From the NCBI GenBank assembly GCA_964542255.1, contig CAZITV010000149.1, forward strand, positions 1 through 5,923: DNA of 5,923 nt. The letters run 5' to 3'. Every line of letters begins with the position of its first letter. The first letter of the stretch is position 1. The DNA comes from CAYMSF01 sp964542255 (GTDB lineage Bacteria; Verrucomicrobiota; Lentisphaeria; Victivallales; Victivallaceae). The notes under the pieces are model-generated. The model saw nothing but the letters and a program-made list of their open reading frames with translations. It was not told the origin of the DNA and made no database searches. Below are positions 1 to 5,923 of the stretch, one piece after another. Both the position numbers and the translations under genes were made by a program.

Positions 1-72
1 ACGGAGCGCGCAGCGGGATATCGCCATCCGCCGCACGGAGCACTAAATATGAATTATCTTCACCATTAACTA

Positions 73-100
73 TTGACTATTACTTTGTAAGCAGTATTGT
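73..100 (+). promoter_or_regulatory. Possible sigma-70/sigma-A promoter of the CheB-CheR gene
   Basis: A TTGACT hexamer at 73-78 matches five of six bases of the -35 consensus. It is followed after 16 bases by TATTGT at 95-100, which matches four of six bases of the -10 consensus. Transcription would start near 107, giving a leader of about 50 bases before the start codon at 157. The region from about 45 to 135 is clearly AT-richer than the flanking coding DNA, as expected of a promoter region. The -10 match is only fair and no operator is apparent, so this remains a candidate based on the bases alone. Confidence 0.4.
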
Positions 101-146
101 TTTGGTAGTGATTAGAGTTTAACGCTATGCTTTGTGCTACCCAATT

Positions 147-151
147 GGAGG
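147..151 (+). promoter_or_regulatory. Ribosome binding site that fixes the CheB-CheR start
   Basis: GGAGG lies five bases before the ATG at 157. This strong, well-spaced Shine-Dalgarno sequence decides in favour of ATG 157 over the in-frame ATG at 127, which has no purine-rich sequence before it and would place the ribosome binding site inside the coding region. Confidence 0.85.
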
Positions 152-156
152 TTGTC

Positions 157-3100
157 ATGCCCGCGAGAAAAAAAGAAAAAAGCACCGTTCCGGTAATAAC
201 CGGCAGCACCGTTGATATTGTACCAAAGAAGACTGTAAAGAATACGGCTAACACCTTTCCCATTGTTGGCATTGGCGCTTCGGCAGGCGGCTTGGCAGCA
301 TTTGAAGAGTTTTTTTCCGGTATGCCGGAAGAAGTTGAACCGGGCATGGCTTTTGTGCTGGTGCAGCACCTTGCTCCTAACTACAAGAGCATCCTCACAG
401 AAATAATTAGCCGCTTTACCAGCATGAAAGTTTTTGAAGTTACGGATGGGATGCGGGTTAAGCCAAACTGCGTCTATATTATCCCGCCCGGCTACAATAT
501 GGCGTTGCTCAGTGGAACGCTACAGTTATTTGACCCATCCCCGCTACGCGGTCAACGGCTGCCGATTGATTTTTTCTTTCGCTCCCTTGCCGCGGATCGA
601 CATGAAAACGCTATTGGCGTTATCCTTTCCGGCAGCGGCAGCGACGGCACTTTGGGAATCCGGGCGATTAAAGGCGAAAACGGGCTGGTGATGGTGCAGA
701 CCGCGGATTCTGCCGAATATGACGGGATGCCGAAGAGCGTTATTGCGACGGGTTTATTTGACTTCAATCTGCCTGCGCCGAAAATGGCTGCCGCACTCAT
801 TAGCTATGCGGCGAGACTTAAGAAATATTCTCAGACTGATCAGGGCGATGTGGTGGATAGCGGTGACAATGCACTGAATAAGATATTCATTCTGCTGCGT
901 TCCCGTACCCGGCACGACTTTTCCGGTTACAAGCTGAGTACCATCAACCGGCGCATTGCCCGGCGCATTGCGGTTAACCGCCTGGACAACATTGATGCCT
1001 ATGTCAAATATCTGCAGCAGACGCCAACCGAAATTGAAACACTGCTGCGCGAGCTATTGATTAACGTCACCTCTTTTTTTCGTGATCCGGAGGCGTTCAA
1101 GGCACTTGAGCAGGTTATCCCAAAAATCTTTGCCGGCAAGCCGGACAACAGCGTAATTCGGGTATGGTCGGCAGGCTGTTCTACCGGCGAGGAAGCATAC
1201 TCGGTTGCCATACTAATGCATGAACAGATGGTGAAACAGCAGCGGGACATCAGAGTGCAGATATTTGCTACCGATACTGCCGGTGACGCAATTGCCGCTG
1301 CCCGCGCCGGGATTTATCCTGGCAATATTGCCGCGGATATTACGCCGGACAGGCTGGCGCAATACTTTACGGCCGAGACAGGCGGCGCATACCGTATCCA
1401 TAAAAATATCCGAGACTTACTGGTTTTTTCTGAGCAGAATATTATCCGTGACCCGCCATTCTCCAAACTCGACCTGATTATTTGCCGCAATGTAATGATT
1501 TATATGGGGCGGGATTTGCAGAAAAAGCTGATGGATGTATTCCACTATGCACTTAATCCCGGTGGACTGCTCTTTCTCGGCACGTCTGAGACGGCAAACG
1601 AGGCAGTTGAACTGTTTACTGCATTTGACCAAAAGTCGCAACTCTATCAGCGCAAAGATGATTATCAAGGTATGCGGACTCTTTCACCGATGCGTTTATT
1701 ACCATCGGAGAAAGCGTTTACAAATCCGGCAGCACTGCCTATGCCGCCGCCGCCACTGCGGCAGTTACCGCCGACTCAGCAACACGGCAGCGCCGCAATT
1801 AAACCTATGTCTGTGCCGACACCGCCACTGTGGCGGAAACCGCCAACTCAGCAACACGGCAGCACCGCAATTAAACCTGTGCCGACACCGGAACTGCGTA
1901 TTAAAACCAATGCCGGCGATACCGTCACTTTGAGCTTCCCCAATAATGACGCGGGGCAATACCGGCTGAGTCCGGAGTCGTCAGCGCCTGCCGCAATAGT
2001 CAATGCCGAGCACGGCGGCGGCACCGCGGTGCAAAATATTTCACTAAGCGTTGGCGCCAATACCGGCNNNNNNNNNNNNNNNNNNNNNNNNNNNNNNNNN
2101 NNNNNNNNNNNNNNNNNNNNNNNNNNNNNNNNNNNNNNNNNNNNNNNNNNNNNNNNNNNNNNNNNNNCGGCGGCGGCACCGCGGTGCAAAATATTTCACT
2201 AAGCGTTGGCGCCAATACCGGCTATGTTGACACCGCGGCGCAGATTGCCGCGCTGGAGCAGGAAATTCTAGTTAAAGATGAATTTATTCAGACCTCGGGT
2301 GAGGAATTTAAATCAAGTAACGAGGAAATGCAATCGGTAAATGAAGAATTGCAATCTGCCAATGAGGAGCTGGAGACCGCCAAAGAGGAGATGCAGTCAA
2401 TTAATGAAGAACTCAGCACCGTCAATGCTGAACTGCAAAACAGCATATCGGAACTGACACGCACAAATAATGATATGAATAATTTGCTTGCCGGCACCAA
2501 CATTGCGACAGTCTTTGTGGATAATCAACTGTGTCTGAAGCGCTTCACCCCCGTTGCCACCATAATCATTAACCTGATTACCAGCGATATTGGCCGTCCG
2601 ATTGCTCACTCTGTACTAAACATCACCGGCTATAATAGTCTGGTGGCGGATACGCAGCGCGTATTGGATACACTGATACCCATTGAGCGTGAAGTACAGA
2701 CCAATAACGGCAAGTGGTTTATGATGCGCATCCACCCCTACCGTACCTGCAATAACGTGATTGAGGGTGCCACCATTACTTTTTTTGATATTACCGAGAC
2801 CGTGCGGATGCGTGAAGAGCTGGATAAAACCAATACACTGTCCCGTCTGGCAGTGGTATTGCACGATGCACGCGATGCCGTTACGGTACAGAACTTAGAT
2901 GGCCGCATAATCGCATGGAATCCCAGTGCGGCTAAAATTTACGGCTGGAGTGAAACCGAGGCACTGGCGATGAATGCCAGCGACCGGATACCGGCGCAAC
3001 TATACGAAGAAGAATTAAACAAAATTCGACAGCTGATGAATGGTGAACTTTTGGAGCTTTTCCCGAGCCAACGGATATGCCGTTCCGGCAAGATTATTAA

Positions 3101-3185
3101 TGTAGCGGTAATCTATACCGCGCTGGTCAACCAGGACGGGCTGATGTATGCCGTCGCAACCACAGAACGAGCAAAAGACGTCTAG
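157..3185 (+). CDS. CheB methylesterase-CheR methyltransferase-PAS-PAS fusion protein (interrupted by assembly gap)
   Basis: This is a cytoplasmic signalling protein joining glutamate methylesterase and SAM-dependent glutamate methyltransferase domains, which in chemotaxis remove and add methyl groups on receptors. Numbering is for the gap-collapsed protein of about 957 residues. CheB catalytic domain, about 34-220: nucleophile Ser42 in GASAGG, His71 in VQHL and Asp163 in SGSGSDGT form the expected triad. CheR, about 237-501: NVTSFFRD at 303-310, the SAM-binding stretch WSAGCSTGEEAYS at 337-349, ATD around 373 and CRNV around 445. Next come a Pro-rich linker with a tandem repeat (532-577), a heptad coiled coil (about 643-726), PAS1 (about 727-830) and PAS2 (about 843-957). 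There is no CheB-type N-terminal receiver, no kinase domain and no membrane segment. The 100-N gap splits the gene into two frames (157-2067 and 2223-3185); merging the duplicated 55 bp joins them in frame. The stop is TAG at 3183-3185. Family assignment is firm; the true target receptor is unknown. Confidence 0.93.
1750..1898 (+). repeat. Tandem 72/66-bp repeat encoding a Pro/Gln-rich linker
   Basis: A 72-bp unit at 1750-1821 is followed directly by a diverged 66-bp copy at 1822-1887, which is two codons shorter, and by an 11-bp start of a third copy (1888-1898). Both units begin with CCGCCACTG and share the block CTCAGCAACACGGCAGC. At protein level each unit reads PPL-x3-PPTQQHGS-x-AIKP and ends VPT. 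Unit lengths are multiples of three, so the frame is kept. The repeat sits between the CheR domain and the coiled coil and probably forms a flexible, disordered linker whose length could vary between strains. Confidence 0.85.
2013..2067 (+). repeat. Left copy of 55-bp exact duplication flanking the gap
   Basis: These 55 bases, beginning CGGCGGCGGCACC and ending CCAATACCGGC, are identical to 2168-2222. They abut the N run directly. The placement at the very end of the left contig and the start of the right one suggests an unmerged contig overlap, not a biological repeat. The copy contains two perfect palindromes, GCACCGCGGTGC (2021-2032) and TTGGCGCCAA (2051-2060). Confidence 0.95.
2068..2167. 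other. Assembly gap of 100 Ns
   Basis: Exactly 100 Ns is the conventional placeholder for a gap of unknown size, so the length carries no information. Because both edges carry the same 55 bases, the real distance is probably negative, meaning that the contigs overlap and no sequence is missing. A longer unresolved tandem repeat at this point is the alternative. Confidence 0.98.
2168..2222 (+). repeat. Right copy of 55-bp exact duplication flanking the gap
   Basis: This copy matches 2013-2067 base for base. Its reading frame differs from the left copy by the 155-base offset, which leaves a remainder of two after division by three. Deleting the gap plus one copy restores a continuous frame running GANTG-YVDTAAQ through the junction. 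The GTG at 2184 inside this copy is an internal valine codon, not a gene start. Confidence 0.95.
2319..2486 (+). repeat. 21-bp periodic coding repeat forming a heptad coiled coil
   Basis: Eight consecutive seven-residue units start at Asn670 of the collapsed protein: NEEMQSV, NEELQSA, NEELETA, KEEMQSI, NEELSTV, NAELQNS, ISELTRT and NNDMNNL. The first six are close variants of NEEL-x3; the last two are degenerate. Position four is always Leu or Met and position seven is mostly small or hydrophobic, which is the pattern of a parallel coiled coil. An equivalent run between CheR and PAS is a known hallmark of CheB-CheR-PAS proteins. It probably dimerises the protein and transmits a signal between the PAS and enzyme domains. 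Confidence 0.85.
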
Positions 3186-3219
3186 TAAAAACAAAAAGTA
3201 AGGTAATATACCTGGAAGA

Positions 3220-3223
3220 GAGG
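3220..3223 (+). promoter_or_regulatory. Ribosome binding site of the hybrid kinase gene; decides between two adjacent ATGs
   Basis: A purine-rich run (GGAAGAGAGGG, 3214-3224) precedes two consecutive ATG codons at 3227 and 3230. The core GAGG at 3220-3223 is only three bases from the first ATG but six from the second. The second may therefore be the main start; the proteins differ by one methionine. The site lies in a 41-bp intergenic spacer with no terminator-like hairpin plus T-run, consistent with cotranscription with the upstream gene. Confidence 0.55.
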
Positions 3224-3226
3224 GCG

Positions 3227-5923
3227 ATGATGAGTAACAATAAAAATCAGTCCGAACCAAACGCGGAACTGCGCCGGCGTGCCGAGCAAATTATTCAGAT
3301 TGAAGCCGTCGAGCATCCGCAATCCACCGATTATGAAGATACCCAGAAATTACTGCACGAGCTGTCGGTACATCAGATTGAACTTGAAATGCAAAACGAG
3401 GAGCTGCGGCAGTCAAAAATTGAAATGCAGGCTATGCAGGCACGGTATTACGACCTTTATGAATTTGCCCCCGTTGGCTACTGCAGCGTCAGCAGTAACG
3501 GGTTAATCGAGGAAGCCAACCTGATTTTCAGCAGCTTACTGGGAATGACGAGGAGCGCGCTCATCAAGCAGCCCTTTAGCCGGTTTATCCTCAAAGAAGA
3601 TCAGGATCTCTATTTTCTTAACCGCAAACTTGTCCTTGAAACCGCGGAACCCCGGACAATCGAACTGCGGATGGTAAAAAAAGACAAAACAGTATTCTGG
3701 GGACATTTGGATATTTCCGCTGGTCAAGATTTCTATGGCAACACCGAGTGCCGCATCGTAATGAGCAATATTGATGAACATAAATTTATCGAAGAAGTAC
3801 GCGAATTGACGACGCGTTTGCTGGTATTGATTAATACCATTGGTGATTTGCGCGAACTGATGTCGGAACTTACCGGCGCACTGCAGCGCTGGTCCGGATG
3901 CGAAGCGGTAGGAGTTCGACTGCGCGATGGCGGCGACTATCCATATTACGTGACCAGCGGGTTCCCGCCCGAGTTTACCACCTTGGAAAATTCGCTCTCC
4001 GCGTATGACCAGAATGGTGAACTGCTGCTGGATGAGACCGGCGCGTCCCTGCTCGAATGTATGTGCGGCAATATTCTCTCCGGCCGCACTGACCCTGCCA
4101 ATCCATGTTTCACCGCAAAAGGCAGCTTCTGGTGCAACAGCACCACCGCTCTGCTGGCAGGCATGGATAAATCTGACGTAAAATCCCATATGCGCAACCG
4201 CTGCAATTCAGAAGGTTATGAGTCGGTGGCGCTGATTCCGCTGCGCGTCAATCTGCAAACGTTTGGCTTGCTGCAATTCAATGACCGCAGTCCAAACCAT
4301 TTTAGCCAGGAACTTATTAATCATTTTGAAAGACTGGCGGACAGTATGGCGATTGCACTGTTTGGGCGCCAGACTGAAGCAGCGCGGCTCATTGAGCAAA
4401 AAAACCTGCAGGCAATGTTCACGGCGGCGCCGGTAGGGATGCTGGTCTTTGATGAGTCCGGGGTGATTGTGAATTCCAATGCGGTGACTGCACTTTTGGT
4501 ATCCCGTGCTCAAAGTCAAATTACCGGGCAGCGCTGCGGCAGCGGGTTGGGCTGCGTGCACAGCTTTGAGGATAAAAAAGGCTGCGGTAGTTCCAAGTCT
4601 TGCCAGGATTGTCCGCTGCGCCAGGCACTGCAGACGGTTTTAACCACCGGCAATTCGGTACACGGGATCGAGATGACATATACCATTATGCTTAATGAGC
4701 AGCCGCACACACTCTGGCTGAGCGTCAATGCTGAACCGCTGCTGCTTGAAGGACGCAAACATGTCATTGTCGCGTTTGACGAGATCACCGCGCGCAAACA
4801 GACTGAATTTGAACTTATTGCCGCCAGAGAAAAAGCTGAAGAGAGCAGCCGCTTAAAGTCAGCGTTTCTCTCCAATATGAGCCATGAAATCCGTACCCCG
4901 ATGAACGGTATTCTGGGATTTTCCGATTTGCTGAAAGATCCGCATTTAACCGGTACGGAACAGCAGCGCTATATTGGTTTAATAGAACAAGGCGGCGACC
5001 GGATGCTCAATCTTATCAACAACATCATCAATATCTCCAAAATTGAATCAGGCACCAGTGATATTTGTCTTAGCTCGATAAATCTTAACGAGCTGCTTGA
5101 ATCCATCTACAATTTTTTCAAGCCGGAAGTAGAGCGCAAAGGTCTGAAGTTCAGTTTTAAAAAATCGTTTTCGGATAAGGAGTCGGTCATCCGTTCCGAC
5201 CGTGAAAAGGTTTATGCGGTGCTGTCCAATCTGGTTATGAATGCCATTAAGTTTACTTTTACCGGAGCCATTGAGTTTGGCTATGTGCAGCATGACAATT
5301 TCCTGGAATTTTATGTCAAAGATAGCGGCATTGGCATTGCGCATGAAAAACAAACCGCAATTTTCGAGCGTTTTACTCAGCTCAATATTGGCAATAAGCG
5401 GGCGTTTCAAGGCGCCGGCCTGGGTTTATCCATTGCCAAAGGATACGTTGACATACTAGGCGGGAAAATTTGGGAGAACAGCGAAGAAGGTGTCGGAACA
5501 ATATTTTATTTCACCATCCCGTACGTTACCGCGTCGCAGGAAAAAAGTGATTCTGCAGCGGCGGCAGCTGACGCCGCCGGAAAAAACGAGCCGCAGATTA
5601 AGCCATTGAAAGTATTAATCGCCGAAGACGATGAAAAATCAGAAATGCTGATTACTATAGCAATAAAAAAGTTCAGCAAAGAAATTTTACGGGTTGTCAA
5701 CGGTGCTGACGCAGTAACCGTCTGCCGCGATAACCCGGACATTGACCTGGTGCTGATGGATATCGAAATGCCTAAAATGAACGGCTACGATGCAACACAG
5801 CAAATCCGTCAGTTCAACCCCAACGTGATAATCATCGCGCAAACCGCTTATGCACTCACCGGCGAACGGGAAAAAGCGCTGGCAGCGGGCTGCAATGATT
5901 ATATCGCCAAACCTTACACGACC
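3227..5923 (+). CDS. Soluble hybrid sensor histidine kinase, PAS-GAF-PAS-HisKA-HATPase-REC (3' end outside the window)
   Basis: This reading frame is open for 899 codons to the window edge. It encodes a cytoplasmic hybrid kinase that would autophosphorylate on histidine and pass the phosphate to its own receiver. No signal peptide or membrane helix is visible. Order: N-terminal coiled coil with the family motif VHQIELEMQNEEL (about 48-60); PAS1 (about 74-185, FAPVGY at 80-85); GAF (about 193-382) with an unusual set of cysteines; PAS2 (about 395-524) containing a five-cysteine cluster; HisKA with SHEIRTP and phospho-acceptor His553; HATPase with N box Asn672, G1 motif DSGIG from Asp699, FERF box, and G2 motif GAGLGL from Gly729; an Ala-rich linker (about 770-795); and a receiver from about 796 with acidic cluster Glu800-Asp801-Asp802, phospho-acceptor Asp845, Thr873 and Lys895. 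All key catalytic residues are present. The window stops four residues after Lys895, so the last receiver helix and any further receiver or Hpt domain are unseen. It starts 41 bp after the CheB-CheR gene and probably shares its operon. Confidence 0.93.
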   Translation, partial: MMSNNKNQSEPNAELRRRAEQIIQIEAVEHPQSTDYEDTQKLLHELSVHQIELEMQNEELRQSKIEMQAMQARYYDLYEFAPVGYCSVSSNGLIEEANLIFSSLLGMTRSALIKQPFSRFILKEDQDLYFLNRKLVLETAEPRTIELRMVKKDKTVFWGHLDISAGQDFYGNTECRIVMSNIDEHKFIEEVRELTTRLLVLINTIGDLRELMSELTGALQRWSGCEAVGVRLRDGGDYPYYVTSGFPPEFTTLENSLSAYDQNGELLLDETGASLLECMCGNILSGRTDPANPCFTAKGSFWCNSTTALLAGMDKSDVKSHMRNRCNSEGYESVALIPLRVNLQTFGLLQFNDRSPNHFSQELINHFERLADSMAIALFGRQTEAARLIEQKNLQAMFTAAPVGMLVFDESGVIVNSNAVTALLVSRAQSQITGQRCGSGLGCVHSFEDKKGCGSSKSCQDCPLRQALQTVLTTGNSVHGIEMTYTIMLNEQPHTLWLSVNAEPLLLEGRKHVIVAFDEITARKQTEFELIAAREKAEESSRLKSAFLSNMSHEIRTPMNGILGFSDLLKDPHLTGTEQQRYIGLIEQGGDRMLNLINNIINISKIESGTSDICLSSINLNELLESIYNFFKPEVERKGLKFSFKKSFSDKESVIRSDREKVYAVLSNLVMNAIKFTFTGAIEFGYVQHDNFLEFYVKDSGIGIAHEKQTAIFERFTQLNIGNKRAFQGAGLGLSIAKGYVDILGGKIWENSEEGVGTIFYFTIPYVTASQEKSDSAAAAADAAGKNEPQIKPLKVLIAEDDEKSEMLITIAIKKFSKEILRVVNGADAVTVCRDNPDIDLVLMDIEMPKMNGYDATQQIRQFNPNVIIIAQTAYALTGEREKALAAGCNDYIAKPYTT

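Noticed and set aside
13..31. Imperfect hairpin GCGGGATATCGCCATCCGC near the left edge as a terminator
   Set aside because: The stem is bulged and no T-run follows, so it does not support a rho-independent terminator.
2..46. Possible C-terminal tail of an upstream gene on the + strand (frame 2, stop TAA at 44-46)
   Set aside because: The first 43 bases are GC-rich like coding DNA and the sequence turns AT-rich right after the stop, which fits a gene end. However, only 14 codons are visible, the other two frames are also open here, and no domain can be recognised.
69..81. Short direct repeat ACTATT-G-ACTATT upstream of the first gene
   Set aside because: Two six-base copies in an AT-rich region are expected by chance and overlap the candidate -35 element; there is no independent sign of an operator.
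127..156. ATG 127 as the start of the CheB-CheR gene
   Set aside because: It has no Shine-Dalgarno sequence, while ATG 157 has GGAGG five bases upstream. The ten extra residues have no domain content.
2184..3185. A separate gene starting at GTG 2184
   Set aside because: The GTG is an internal valine codon inside the duplicated 55-bp overlap and has no ribosome binding site. The protein begins in the middle of a linker, and its frame joins the upstream CheB-CheR gene exactly once the overlap is collapsed.
3202..3212. Small inverted repeat GGTA-ATA-TACC in the intergenic spacer
   Set aside because: A four-base stem with a three-base loop and no following T-run is too weak for a terminator. 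No known operator matches it.
3536..4189. 217-codon open frame on the minus strand
   Set aside because: It lies wholly inside the GAF/PAS part of the hybrid kinase, shows no recognisable domain, and is best explained as a shadow of the strong coding frame on the other strand.

Overview
The window holds two large signal-transduction genes, head to tail on the + strand, and almost nothing else. No mobile element, CRISPR array, tRNA or rRNA is visible. The base composition is balanced, the Shine-Dalgarno sequence before the first gene is strong, and the protein families (CheB-CheR-PAS fusion, soluble PAS/GAF hybrid histidine kinase) suggest an environmental bacterium with a large sensory repertoire. 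Similar proteins occur in anaerobic diderm Firmicutes, delta-type proteobacteria, Chloroflexi and others. I cannot name a genus from the sequence, and the phylum is only a guess.

Layout: 1-156 is a short upstream region with a possible sigma-70-type promoter (73-100) and a clear ribosome binding site (147-151). From 157 to 3185 runs a CheB methylesterase - CheR methyltransferase - proline-rich linker - coiled coil - PAS - PAS protein. It is interrupted by a 100-N assembly gap (2068-2167). The gap is flanked by two identical 55-bp copies of the same coding sequence. Removing the Ns and one copy (155 bases) brings the two halves into one frame, so this is almost certainly a single gene of about 957 codons split by a scaffolding artefact, not two genes or a frameshift.

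After a 41-bp spacer with no terminator, a second gene starts at 3227 (or 3230) and stays open to the end of the window (899 codons). It encodes a soluble hybrid sensor histidine kinase: coiled coil - PAS - GAF - cysteine-rich PAS - HisKA - HATPase - receiver. The window ends a few residues after the receiver's conserved lysine, so the C-terminus is missing.

The two genes look like one transcription unit. The first protein has both receptor-modification enzymes and two PAS sensors but no receiver and no kinase; the second supplies a kinase and a receiver. The inferred picture is a cytoplasmic sensory module pairing a chemotaxis-type methylation/demethylation protein with a PAS/GAF-controlled phosphorelay. 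No chemoreceptor, CheA or CheW is present here, so a link to motility is not shown.
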